Origin: Schistosoma haematobium
Lineage: Eukaryota > Platyhelminthes > Trematoda > Strigeidida > Schistosomatidae
Assembly (NCBI RefSeq): GCF_000699445.3
Contig: NC_067198.1
Coordinates: 44,206,691-44,270,690 of the forward strand
Length of the DNA: 64,000 nucleotides
Direction of reading: 5' to 3'
Under the pieces are notes generated by a model. It saw only the letters and a list, made by a program, of their open reading frames with translations, searched no databases and was not told where the DNA came from. Shown here piece after piece: positions 48,005 to 58,710 of the stretch; within the stretch, counting starts at the first letter, position 1; every line of letters starts with the position of its first letter. A program made the position numbers and the translations under genes.

Positions 48005-48180
48005 ATTTTGAGATGGTGGAGATATGTAACTCAGGTGGATGATTTTGATACTTTTGTTTTGTGAACTGGATGGTTTGGTCGTGGAGCTTTCATCGTTCGT
48101 CTGAACGACATCATCAGCACAAACTTCAGGTAGAAGCTCCACGACCAAACTATCCAGCTCACAGAAAACCTCATCAAAAA
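48005..48180. mobile_element. Fold-back PLE-type unit in a tetraspanin intron
   Basis: A minus-oriented PLE hammerhead unit (to about 48132) is joined to a plus-oriented partial unit starting AAGCTCCACGACCAAAC at 48134. The second copy begins within a few bases of the first unit's ribozyme cleavage sequence. Arms are GAACTGGATGGTTTGGTCGT and, reversed, ACGACCAAACTATCCAGCTC. Confidence 0.75.
48073..48124 (-). ncRNA. Hammerhead-like ribozyme, PLE variant, best copy
   Basis: Minus-strand order: GUUUGUG (48124-48118), CUGAUGA (48117-48111), one extra U, stem II GUCGUUC/GAACGAU closed by AGAC, GAAA (48091-48088), AGCU as minimal stem III, C at 48084 as the predicted cleavage base, CACGACCAAAC. 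Stem I pairs GUG/CAC beside the core and GUUU/AAAC outside a GACC bulge. It follows the minimal hammerhead design reported for Penelope-like elements, which may act as dimers. The extra base is the main doubt. Confidence 0.65.
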
Positions 48181-48743
48181 TGATTAAATTACTCGACTTT
48201 TAACTGGTGCGTTACAAGGCCGAAACTTGCACAACCTTATTTGCACCGCATAGTCCAGAAGTATCATCAACTCCCACACTTGCGAATATGGCCAAAGTCG
48301 ACTACACGACCCGTTACTTGGTTGTTGAGTCGAACTGATAATATCACGACTCAACTGTGTTTCAAACTAAGAACAAAATTTTCAATGACATGAAAAATCT
48401 TTGTTTCACATTTTCCAGTTTTTAGTAAATCTTGATTTTACAGTTGTTTCAAAACACAACCTTCTGATGAATTGATATGCCCTAAATTAATCCTATGAGA
48501 TTGCTGACAAAAAATAGATTGACGAAAGATAATATTCTAGACAAAATTTCAGTGGCCATATCCACTGAAAAAACATCAGAGAATTTAAATATTAAGGTAT
48601 TTACATCAAAATTATATTGTATCGTCATTTTCGCTTCATTCGTCATAGATTAAAATTTAATTTGATAGCATATAACATCAAAATATAGAATAAATTTCAA
48701 TCCTTTTGGTTATTAAACAATGGTGAATATGAAGAAAACGTAC
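48181..48743. other. Intronic AT-rich DNA
   Basis: Part of the 2.05-kb intron between 48744 and 46691. No exon seen. Confidence 0.4.
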
Positions 48744-48857
48744 GCTTTTTTGTATCCAATCACGGTAAGAATCACTTTTGTCAAAGTTTTTATCAACTGA
48801 TTCATTTTTAAATCGCATTATAATATTTTCTAAAGCCTGAATAATTCTTCTTTCCGT
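48744..48857 (-). CDS. Tetraspanin exon: start of large extracellular loop
   Basis: 114-nt phase-0 exon with acceptor TATACTAG (ending at 48858) and donor GTACGT (48743-48738). It encodes 38 residues: TERRIIQALENIIMRFKNES, then VDKNFDKSDSYRDWIQKS. This is the helical first part of the large loop that follows TM3, and WIQKS leads directly to LHCCG in the next exon. It is separated from the upstream exon by a 33-nt intron. Confidence 0.92.
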
Positions 48858-48890
48858 CTAGTATAGGTTAAGTAGTTACAATTTACTCAC
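48858..48890 (-). other. 33-nt micro-intron of the tetraspanin gene
   Basis: Donor GTGAGT (48890-48885) and acceptor CTATACTAG (ending at 48858). Without splicing the frame hits a stop at 48876-48878. Introns of about 30-40 nt near the 5' ends of genes are a known trait of schistosomes. Confidence 0.88.
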
Positions 48891-49167
48891 TTCAACTTTA
48901 AATACTAAACACAGGGCTGCTGTAGCTATTTCAACTCCGAACATAATAGTTAAACAAATAGAGTATGTTCCAAGTAGGCAGCGAGATTCATGATATGCTC
49001 CACAACATCCAAAAACAGCCACAACAATCGTTAACAAGCCTAGGCCGATAAGAGCATATAATAAGTTCTGCATTTTATCGGCATGTCCAGAACGAGATAC
49101 TGCACTTTGAATTAATGAATCCACATAACAATATACGGCAAAACATAGTATTGCGGCACCAATTAAC
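48891..49167 (-). CDS. Tetraspanin exon: end of TM1, small loop, TM2 and TM3, with a one-base frame break
   Basis: Acceptor TATTAATAG (ending at 49168) and donor GTGAGT after 48891; 277 nt, one more than a multiple of three. The first codons read LIGAAILCF in one frame. After a run of five T (minus strand of 49140-49144) the next frame reads AVYCYVDSLIQSAVSRSG, then NLLYALIGLGLLTIVVAVFG (TM2), CCGAYHESRCLL, and TM3 ending LVFKVE. The CCGAY-type segment after TM2 and the Glu at the end of TM3 are tetraspanin features. The break may be an assembly error, a polymorphism or a disabling mutation. Confidence 0.9.
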
Positions 49168-50840
49168 TATTAATAGTGAGAATATATTGGTAAATATGAA
49201 AATAATTAATCCATATGCAATCGAGAAAACTTAAACGATGACTGATTTTGACAGACTAAATAGATCGGTTTAATAATAAATAGGTTTGGTCCACTAAATG
49301 ACTGAAATAACCGTAAGTTTTGAATAATTTATTAGCTTGTTAGCCGTCAAAACATTTCAAAATAACACATGTGGGAATTAACAAGAACTGTAAAAGCTAA
49401 ATTTAAGTACTTTGATTTCAAAACAGAACGGAGGGTCGTAACACCGACCTCTAATTTCTATAATAAAATTTATCTTAAACAACCAAAGACGGCACAAATA
49501 TGTACTGGCTTAAGTTATCACCTTAAAGTGGGACAGAAAAAAAGAGGACAAGAAAAACGATCATACCAATTTGATTAAAAAGTTGAATGAAAAAATTTGT
49601 GGTCGAAGAATGGGGTGAAAAAACATGTCCAGCTAATACACTTTTATAAACAACTCCGTTCAGCAGCGAATGACTTTATGGTTTCATTGTGAAATCCCTT
49701 CTTTTATTTACTTATCCTATCAAACTTACTGGGCAATGAGTTCGGTTACTTTTTTGAGAGAAACGTTTATTTGATTTTCCTTATTTAGGTGTCTAATTGA
49801 TTAAACATTAGCTACATGAAAGGATAAGTGATTCAGTTAGTCAGTAAGGATGACATTTTGTTATCTTGCTTGGTCTCTGTACTCTTATAACATAAATACA
49901 ACAAATAACACAACATTGTTCGAATGCATACTTCTCTTTTCGTGTACAAGCGTATATCACCGAAGCCACAAATAAAATAAGTATATATTTTCAGTCAAAC
50001 AAAATGACTAAGTGTGAAATTTCGAGTATTGCAGGAACTTGGGAATTAAAAACAAGGAGCAAAATTTTATGGGATGATTTTTGAGACCCTGTACACTCAG
50101 CTTAAAATTATAAATATAATATTAAAGATTCTTCGTCACTATGTTAAGAAACGTTTAACACAGTTAATCACAGGCACAGACATATTTTTGGATAAAATTT
50201 TGAGATTATTTATTTACTTAAGTACCTACGGGGATAAATTTCTGCCAAACTCATTGCAAATCGGTTTTCTCTTCTATATCGTCAATTTGTGGACTTTTGA
50301 GTCAAACAACGACTCGTCTCCCTAGGGAATTGAAACCAGATAAGATCGAAAAATCAGTGTCACAACACTCAACAGGAACTCTGTCTGTATATATATCTTA
50401 TAAATGTCACCGACTAGGTTCTCTGCTTGTTTAAAAGGTATACTATTTGGGTGTAAGCTTGGATAAGTTAAAATGAGTAATCAACCTCAAATTTCAAGAA
50501 TGCATTGGGAAGCAGTTTGCTATTTCAAAAGTATGTGAAAGAATAAGAGCAAAGACTTCCCGTAATATTTATTCGTAAATTAACTCACATATAAACCTTT
50601 TTATCAGTGCATAATACGACCTCCAAGACACTTTACACAAGAGTATAATGTTATAAAAAGAGAAAACAAGATGGCAGAAAATGAGTAACAATATAGTGAC
50701 TTTTCTCAGTCCATTGAAACTAGTGATGAGGTTGAAATGTGCACCGATCTCAAGTCGTTAGTTAATTATTTATTTCCTGCTATAATAATGTGGGCATTGT
50801 ACGTAATTTATGGGCAATCAATGGGAATCAATTAATTGAT
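49168..50840. other. Upstream tetraspanin intron; first exon not found
   Basis: The first exon (initiator Met and most of TM1) should lie upstream on the minus strand. I found no convincing candidate here. The 83-codon plus-strand ORF at 50074-50325 looks like chance. Confidence 0.4.
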
Positions 50841-50843
50841 TTT

Positions 50844-51055
50844 AACGGTTGGATTCATGAGTCAATCTAAACTAGACCGCCATAGAAAATATGGAAGCAC
50901 TGGACGGCTGTTTCGTCCTAGTATGGAGTCGTGGATGAGAACTGCTGAGGAACCCCATACTAGGACTGCATAGTTATTCAGTGCTCCCAGGTTCCTAAAG
51001 GTGGTCTAGCTTAGATTGGCTTATGAATTCAACTGTTGAAATTAAAATTTCCAGA
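50844..51055. mobile_element. Fold-back SINE-B copy
   Basis: Left arm 50844-50927 is SINE-B tail plus ribozyme 3' part in minus orientation (cues CTAGACCGCCATAGAAAATA and GCACTGGACGGCTGTTTCG). Right arm, about 50940-51045, is the plus-oriented ribozyme and tail (ACTGCTGAGGAACCCCATAC, GTGGTCTAGCTTAGATTGG). The plus ribozyme has CUGAGGA but has lost GAAAC; the minus part has GAAAC but not CUGAGGA. Neither can cleave alone. Confidence 0.75.
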
Positions 51056-52439
51056 TATCCCTATTCTGATAATGATTAATTTTACCCAGAATCTTGAAAA
51101 AGCAAGTTATTAAATTTCATATGAAACCTGAGACAATTTTTCCATTCTTGTTTTATTCCTTTGTCGTGAAACGTATTAGGAAGTGTAGATTTATGTAGTA
51201 GGCCTCAAATTAAGCCTATATGTGATGGGTAATGTCATTCAGTAACCCTGACTGAAGCAGAACTAGAGGTTCCCGCTCGACAAACTACGTGGTACAGTGA
51301 CTAACTCTAAAACCAAACACAAATCAGCTAAAATTACGGATACAACTAACAACAATTCTTAAATATGTCTAACAATTTGCCACGACACACTATAACCTCA
51401 GATGTTAATCAGAACTCGATACCCGTAAAACAAGTATTGGTACCAGAATGCTTGGGCTGGTTTATGCTAAAAACTAGAAATACTATGTTTTTAATAATTG
51501 CTAAATTCTAAAGTATACATTATTTCCGTCTAGATAAAACTACTATTGAGTGAGTGGATATGATTCTCGCGTCCAGACAATGGAACAATTACATCTGGTC
51601 TTTGCACCAACCTCTCTGTTCGTCTACAATCCCCTATAAACGTACAAATAAGGAAGGTTTATGTAAATTCACCATTTGTTTGACCGATCAATTACACTAC
51701 ACAGACGAAGATGATCGAGGTTAAAAACAGTAGAAACTTCCCCAAAGTATGTTATTTCTTGAACGTACGTGTTCCGAATATGTGACGAAAGATATATCAT
51801 AACTTGGAATATTTATTCATGCCCAAAGAATGAAAAATAAGTCTTTAGTTATATTTCAGTCAACTAGATGAACACAGTAATACTAGGAAACTAATCTTAC
51901 GGTTCTGGAGAAGAAAGCACATCGAAAATATGTTCAGTACTTAGTCACATGAACATGGATTACGGAGACTTACGAGAAATATTACATTAAACGTTATTAA
52001 TGAAACGACGAGAAACGTAGTCCATCCTCTACCCATCTTCCCGCCGCTAAAGGTCGTGGAAGCGAAACGTTATAGGTTATCTGATTGTTCAGAAAAAGTA
52101 AATAACCCAACTGTGAATTTGGACGTTAGGTACTTATGACGTCTAAGATTATTTTGTTTTATTTATTTATCTTCATATAGTCTGATCATATGTCATTCCC
52201 AGGCATTAGTAATCATAGTTTTAGTTGTTGATTTCTATGTCATTTCCAAGAGCAATGTGTCAGCTTGAGCCAGAACTAACATCTTCAAAGCAAAATGGGA
52301 GAAATTCCATACCCTTTTCACTCAGGGGATTGGACATTAGAACCAGAATTCTTCTCTGAAAATGGTTGGGAATTCGCAAATATAAGTTACCACATTAAAC
52401 GCACTTCGGAAAAAAACTACGTAAATGAGAAAATTTACA
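51056..52439. other. No recognised gene or repeat
   Basis: Mixed-composition DNA without a convincing ORF. Confidence 0.4.
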
Positions 52440-52459
52440 TCATGGTTCAATAAAAAATG

Positions 52460-53170
52460 TTCGTGTTCTTTACTTTGAGAGAAAGGGAAAATGAAGAGGA
52501 TTAAAGTTCTCAAGCTTAATTCTCACTAAGGTTTTGTATACTGTGGTGAACATGGTAGTACCTAATTTGGTGAGTGTTTGTCTTATAGCCAATAGGGTTC
52601 TAAACCCCTTAGCTCCAACCTCGAGGCAGTGCGCCGTGGTCTTAAGATCATGACTCACTGCTACCCCAAGATCCTTGTGAGACTGGACCACGGGTACAAG
52701 AATTTATCTTTGTATCTTCAAAGTACATGTAGATACAATTTGCCGCGTTGATAGACATCAGCCACTCGTTAGACAACTTAATCACAATATTTAAGTCTGC
52801 CTGCGGTGTGCATATATATACGTCTCCTGTTATTTCTCGACAGATTTTTACGTCATCAGCGTATAGTAACATTGGCTACTGATATATACTTGGAAGACCA
52901 TTTACATACAGTAAAAAAAGTAAAGGACCTAGGACGGAACCTTGCACTACTCCATTAAGAACCGGTCTCCAGGAGGAGCACTTCAGATTTACTCTAACTT
53001 TCTTATGTAAGGAAATCTTAAAACCATTTTAAGAGAGGTCCGGCAATGCCTGGATTTTCCAGCGTCAAGAACAGTCTGTTTGTTGGCACCTTATCAAATG
53101 CTTTGTTGAAGTCCATCAGGGCAGGCACACACCATTTTTACAGTCATGATCTACGAAATTTAACATTAGT
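52460..53170 (-). pseudogene. Reverse transcriptase relic of the CR1-like LINE
   Basis: The minus strand reads ALMDFNKAFDKVPTNRLFLT (palm motif with catalytic Asp), GIAGPLLK, then after frameshifts LLYADDVKI (YADD catalytic box), LSNEWLMSINAAN, and SHKDLGVAVSHDLKTTAHC. Several frames are needed. Confidence 0.8.
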
Positions 53171-53999
53171 TTACTCACAGTAGGGTCATTAAATAGGTAA
53201 AATCGACAAAAGTGAATATCAGTACATTCGTGTAGATGTTTTGGAGAGTTAATGACTAGGTTTATGCTCTAGTATTACACTGAGTACAGTCTTTAAAATA
53301 TTTTTCAAAGCGGCATCGCGTCCACGTTACACACTGGATCCATGCTCGGCATAAACGTGTTAGAATTCTGGTCATGCTAAGTAGTCATGCGTCAAAACTT
53401 TTCAAGTTCAGAGTTCTTATTAAGTAGACTTGCAGAGTGCCTGGTGTGAACTACGACCTTGAGAAGGCAAGTACGTCAAGTTTGTTCCAGGCGTCAAAAG
53501 CTCCATGGCTGTGCTCTGAGAGTGTGATGCTGAAAAAAGATAAACAAAGGAGGAGCAAGGCACTTGGATATGAGCGCTAAACAATCCTTAACATTTTGTA
53601 GTGGAACAGACAGAGGTAGGATGAATTTGTAGATTAAACTCATACTAGCCCTTTTTGTTAGAATGAAATGTGATTAGAGCCTCCAGATGAGAGGATTCAA
53701 TGATGAATAACAAGAACTCATTATATTTATCAAGGTGTAGTAAATTCAAATGATGGAGGGAAAGTAGAAATTATAACAAGGAAGGTTGTTTATGAGAACA
53801 GAAAGCGCTTCAAGAGAGTGTTATTAAGGAAACTAATAACTGTGTCTTTCATTTTCTGGACATCTTTAGTTCTTCATATTTTTCTCCATTTTATCCCAGC
53901 CACACAGCCCTAGTGTGAAAGTTCAAGTTAGCATGCTATAGGTTATCTTGACAGAATAGCTAATCCAGTATAATATTGTATGCTTGAGTCCGAATGGTG

Positions 54000-54420
54000 A
54001 GCTTAGGAGAACAATCTCTATATCACAGACTGATTGGCTCGTTCTCAATCATGAAGATCGGTATATTGTGGTATACTAGAACTAATTCAATATCTTGTCG
54101 TCTACATTTCAGCCTGCAACGCACCATTCCATATGTCCATGAATCGTGTGTCACTGTCTCAACATCTCGTATGTTTAAGGCACTTTTCGTGTACAGGATA
54201 ACCCCACCACCCCTACGGTTTAGTCTGTCAGACCTACTGGATCAAAAACCAATCGACTGAATTTAATTATCAAACACTTCTGACGTTAACCATGTTTCCG
54301 AGATAGCAGTGACATCCGGTTTTTCGATAACTATCATTATCTTGAGCTCCACAATTTTATTTAGTAGGCTGTGAGCATTTGTGTAGCACATCTTTGATTT
54401 TGTGGAGAACTTTCCTTTAC
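54000..54420 (-). pseudogene. APE endonuclease relic of the CR1-like LINE
   Basis: The minus strand reads CYTNAHSLLNKIVELKIMI, then EKPDVTAISETWLTSEVFDN. A stop follows, then RSDRLNRRGGGVILYT. N-A-x-S, the ETWL catalytic Glu motif and the RRGGGV loop are characteristic of CR1/Jockey-type endonucleases. Confidence 0.75.
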
Positions 54421-55539
54421 CACCCAGAATAATTCGGCGATCGTTTCGCTCCGAACTTTTACAAATTGAAAACCCTTAAGCGCTTTGTTTTTCACCATTT
54501 ATTTCTACTTCTGCCGATCGGTTCGGAATAAAGTCAACCAGACTGAGGTGCTCGCGGACGTATATTCTGGATCAACTCAGTTTGTGTGAGTTTCCCAGTA
54601 TTATGTTTCTTTCTTCAGCCGAAGTAACGTTAACCTGCAAAAGGCGGCTTTTCTGAGCACTTTAAGAATCCACCTATTGTCATGTTCTATGAAGCTTACA
54701 TATTCTGACTCCTGAAACTGTTTCTGGGAGTAGTTTGCTTATTAAAGACTTAATGTGGTTGAGGTCGTGCTCAAATCTAACTTTTAGTTCCTCTTCGAAA
54801 GATTATTTTAATAACAAAAAATCACTGACCTGTCAGCTGGGTCTGTCTTAACACGCTGTGTAACTGTAATTCCGGAAATCTCCCTGCAATCCGATTCTTA
54901 TTTGGAGTCAGACACAGAGGTTTCAGTCTGGTTTCTTACTTTTCCCTTTCTGGGTGTGACTGCAAGCCAATCATTTACCTTATTTTATCTCTTGGTCACA
55001 TCCTCTACGCAGCTCAGATCTCCCCCCATAGTCTGGTTTGCGCTGATATATGAGTCCGAGACCAAAGCCGTAGATTCACATAGATTCCATTATCGGCCGG
55101 GAAATAGCATGCATGTCTGACACAAAGATATTTCACTTGGGCCATAAAATTGTTTTGTGGCCTCACAGGAAGAACAACAGCGAAAAGTGATCTCTAGAAC
55201 AAGTGTCTTTCAAGCCTTGAAAGTTGGTAGACACTGAACACGAATGAAATAGAGGTCTGTACACCACAATAAAGAAATCCGACTTCAGTAGTTACAAAAA
55301 TAGCCTGACGCCTTTGAACACAAACGGTACTAAATGACATACTCAACGAGGAAAGCAAATACCAGTGCCTTTTTGTATCTGTACTCAAAAATACAGATGA
55401 TAAACTTCTCCAGAAAAAAGCGATACTCTTGGAGACTACTTTGACTGAAATAAATTCAACTAAAGCAAAAACAGTAGTCTTGATGCGTAATTAAAATATC
55501 AATACTATAAAAGATACTCAGAGGAAAAACGCCGTTGTC

Positions 55540-55960
55540 CATGCTGCATGCTCCTGCTTCAAAGTTGACTGAGATATCCTGGGAAAGTTACAGAGCGCAG
55601 CTACCTGTGAACTCTGGAGTCTACCATACAAAGAGCGGCTCAAAAAGCTAGATCTCTTTACTCTGTCCTACCTCAGATTAAGAGGTGATCTGGTTGCGAT
55701 GTATAGAATTCTAAGAAATCATTCTGGACCTAATATATCTTCTTTTTCTTCCTACCAGATCGAGATAATGCAAAAGGGTAGAAAAGCCAAGAACGAATAA
55801 ATAACCGTGGTATACAGGTTTTCACACCGAGTCATCAGTTCTTGGAATCGGTTACTTAAAGCAGTGGTGTCCGCACCTTCAATCGACTCCCTCTAAATAA
55901 GGCTAGGCACTCATGTGAGCAAACCAGAAAATGAACAACATAGGCTGTAGGCCTTTTTTC
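55540..55960 (+). pseudogene. CR1-like LINE C-terminal fragment, plus orientation
   Basis: ATCELWSLPYKERLKKLDLF, then SYLRLRGDLVAMYRILRN, is the conserved LxxLxLxxLxYRRLRGDLxxxYKI end of CR1 polyproteins. It is opposite in orientation to the CR1-like copy just upstream, so a separate insertion or an inversion. Confidence 0.7.
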
Positions 55961-56128
55961 TTTGCTTTGCGAATCTGAGTCTGAACAAATCTGAAAAGTT
56001 ACTGGAGACTGACAAGACCAAACCTCGAAATGGGTAAGCCAGGAATACAAATGTTCAAGCCCTATGCTAATCCTCAAAGATGTATGAAAGAAACTGCGAA
56101 TTATTCTGTATAATTCATAACTCAACAA

Positions 56129-56509
56129 GAAAATAAGGGGAATAAGCTTCTACAATTGATGATGCGAAAGGCGTAACATTACAACTGGAAGACAAATTCT
56201 ATACTTTCTCATTGCTTAGCTGTTATATTCAGGAAAGGAATCTTCATCGTTATCACAGATAAATTCTGCCGCATGTACTCTTATGATTGTGACCGCTAAA
56301 AACACAATATATTTTCTAGTGTTTCGCTGATCTGATTCCAGTTCGAAAAAACAGATGAATACGCCATAAATAATAGTCTTTCGTCTAATTCCGTCACCAT
56401 AATTAGGCGAACCCCGTTTCAGCTACCGGAGTAGTAAGAACCCGAACACGGAATTAGTTGCATTACTACGTGTTTATTATGGTTACTTTTGGATCATTAC
56501 TATTCGTCA
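56129..56509. other. Unassigned sequence between LINE copies
   Basis: No repeat or gene recognised. Confidence 0.35.
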
Positions 56510-56659
56510 TAATGGCCTAATATATGTCAAATCTACTGAGTAATCCAAATTCCAAAAATAGTCCAGGAGCGAGATACTGACAAACTCAATGAATTCAAGA
56601 TAGCTCTCAACAACAGGTTCCAAGCCTTACAAGATCTACTGAAAGAAGAAGAAACTAGT

Positions 56660-58423
56660 ATGGAGAACAACTGGAAAGGCATCAAGGAAGCATTAACTTC
56701 AACGTGTCAAGAGGTTCTGAGTCTAAAGAAATACCATCATAAGGAATGGATCTCTACAGAAACACTGGACAAGATCAACGAAAGGAAGAACAAGAAGGCA
56801 GCAATAAACAACACTCGAACACGAGCAGAGAAAGTCCAAGCACAAGCTGAATACATAGAAGCAAACAAGCAAGTGAAGAAGAGCATTAGAACCGACAAGA
56901 AATACGTGGAAGAACTAGCAACGACGGCAGAAAAAGCTGCAAGAGAAGGAAATATGAAACAGCTTCACAATACAACGAAGAAACTAGCAGGGAAATATAG
57001 TAAACCAGAGAGGCCGGTCAAAGACAAAGAAGGCAAGCCAATCACCGAAATTCAACAACAGGGTAACAGATGGGTAGAACAGTTCGAGGAACTCCTGAAT
57101 GGGCCGGCTCCAATCAGTCCACCGGACATCGAAGCAGCACACATAGATCTTCCTATAGATGTCAATCCACCAACTACGGAAGAAATTAGAATGGCCGTCA
57201 GACAAATCAAGAACGGGAAAGCAGCAGGACCCGACAACATACCAGCTGAAGCACTGAAATCAGACATCGAAGCAACCACAAGCATGCTTCATCTTCTATT
57301 CAAAAAGATTTGGGAGGAGGAACAAGTGCCGATGGACTGGAAAGAAGGACACCTCGTCAAGATTCCAAAGAAAGTAGATCTGAGCAAATGTGAAAACTAC
57401 AGAGGCATTACACTACTGTCAATACCAGCGAAAGTCTTCAACAGAGTGTTGCTGAACCGGATGAAGGATGCAGTAGGTGCCCAACTTCGAGATCAACAAG
57501 CTGGATTCCGTAAGGATCGGTCGTGCACAGACCAAATTGCAACACTACGGATCATCGTCGAACAATCAGTTGAGTGGAACTCATCACTATACATCAACTT
57601 CATTGATTATGAAAATGATTTTGACAGTGTAGATAGGAGGACGTTATGGAAACTTCTTCGACACTACGGAGTTCCTGAGAAGATTATCAATATTATCCGG
57701 AGCTCATACGACGGTCTATAGTGCAGAGTAGTGCATGGAGGACAGCTGACAGATGCATTCCAAGTAAGCACCGGAGTCAGACAAGGCTGTTTACTCTCTC
57801 CCTTCCTCTTTCTTCTGGTGGTCGACTGGATTATGAAGACCTCGACATCTGAAGGAAAACACGGAATACAATGGACAGCTCAGAATCAATTAGACGATCT
57901 GGACTTCGCAGATGACCTAGCCCTCCTATCACGTACACACGAACAGATGCAGATGAAGACAGCCAATGTAGCAGCAGTCCCTGCATCAGTAGGCCTCAGC
58001 ATACACAAAGGGAAAACCAAGGTCCTCAAATTCAAGGCGGAAAACAGCAATCCAATCACTCTTGATGGCGAAACTCTGGAAGATGCAGAATCCGTTACAT
58101 ACCTGGGAAGCATCATCGATGAACAAGGGGAATCCGATGCAGACGTAAAGGCGAGGATCGGCAAAGCAAGGGTCGCATTCTTACAATTAAAGAACATATG
58201 GAACTCAAAACAACTTTCAACCAATATCAAAGTGAGAATCTTCAATACGAACGTCAAGGCAGTTCTACTGTATGGAGCTGAAACTTGGAGAACTACAACA
58301 ACCACAATCAAGAAGGTACAAGTATTTATAAATGGTTGTCCACGCAAGATACACAACATCTATTGGACGGATACAATCAGCACACAGCTTTCTGTGGGAG
58401 AGAACAAACCAACTTCCAGCTGA
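56660..58423 (+). pseudogene. RTE reverse transcriptase, one in-frame stop
   Basis: The open frame extends upstream of the first ATG to about 56555 (VQERDTDKLNEFKIALNN). Motifs in order: NGKAAGPDNIPAEALKS; MDWKEGHLVKIPKK; CENYRGITLLSIPAKVF; QQAGFRKDRSCTDQI; INFIDYENDFDSVDRRTLW with the first catalytic Asp; a TAG at 57719-57721 just after SSYDGL; then in the same frame VRQGCLLSPFLFLLVVD, LDFADDLALLS with the FADD box, and VTYLGSIIDEQG. All three catalytic Asp are present, so this was a functional enzyme until recently. Confidence 0.9.
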
Positions 58424-58690
58424 AGAAGAAATTAGGAAAAGACGATGGAAATGAATAGGACATACATTGCGCAAATCGTCAAACTGCATCACGAGGCAAG
58501 CCCTAACTTGAAATCCTGAAGGGAAGTAGAGAAGAGGAAGGCCAAAGAACACATTGCGTCGTATAATAGAAGCAGATATGAAAACGATTAATCACAACTG
58601 GACGGAGCTAGAAAGGATTGTCCAGGACAGGGTTGGATGGAGAATGCTGGTGAGCGGCCTATGCTCCTTCACGAGGAGTAACAGGCGTAA
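58424..58690 (+). pseudogene. RTE C-terminus beyond the frameshift
   Basis: Read in a shifted frame from about 58385: [20 protein letters not shown], a stop, IGHTLRKSSNCITRQALT, more stops, [31 protein letters not shown] and [10 protein letters not shown]. It is the conserved end of the element. Confidence 0.8.
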
Positions 58691-58710
58691 GTAAGTAAGT
58701 AAGTAAGTTT

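Larger units (their letters stand above)
52440..55200 (-). mobile_element. Degenerate CR1-like LINE, minus orientation
   Basis: On the minus strand, in order: a Cys-rich ORF1-like segment (CSSCEAT, then LCQTCMLFP, about 55170-55080); an endonuclease relic (about 54420-54000); an eroded middle; and a reverse transcriptase relic (about 53170-52460). Order and spacing fit a CR1-type element of about 3 kb with ORF1 and ORF2. All frames are interrupted. Confidence 0.7.
56510..58710 (+). mobile_element. RTE-type LINE, 5'-truncated, with TAAG tail
   Basis: About 2.2 kb covering the linker, the complete reverse transcriptase and the C-terminus, but no endonuclease. It ends CGTAAGTAAGTAAGTAAG, a short tandem tail typical of RTE elements. 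Base composition is GC-richer than the surroundings. Two lesions in the main frame are a stop at 57719-57721 and a frameshift near 58390. Shorter copies of its 3' end occur at 8190 and 9979. Confidence 0.88.

Noticed and set aside
52010..52080. Possible further hammerhead around GCGAAACGTTATAGG
   Set aside because: GAAAC is present, but there is no CUGANGA box at a suitable distance and no stem II.
57886..58359. 157-codon minus-strand ORF
   Set aside because: Antisense shadow of the RTE reverse transcriptase.
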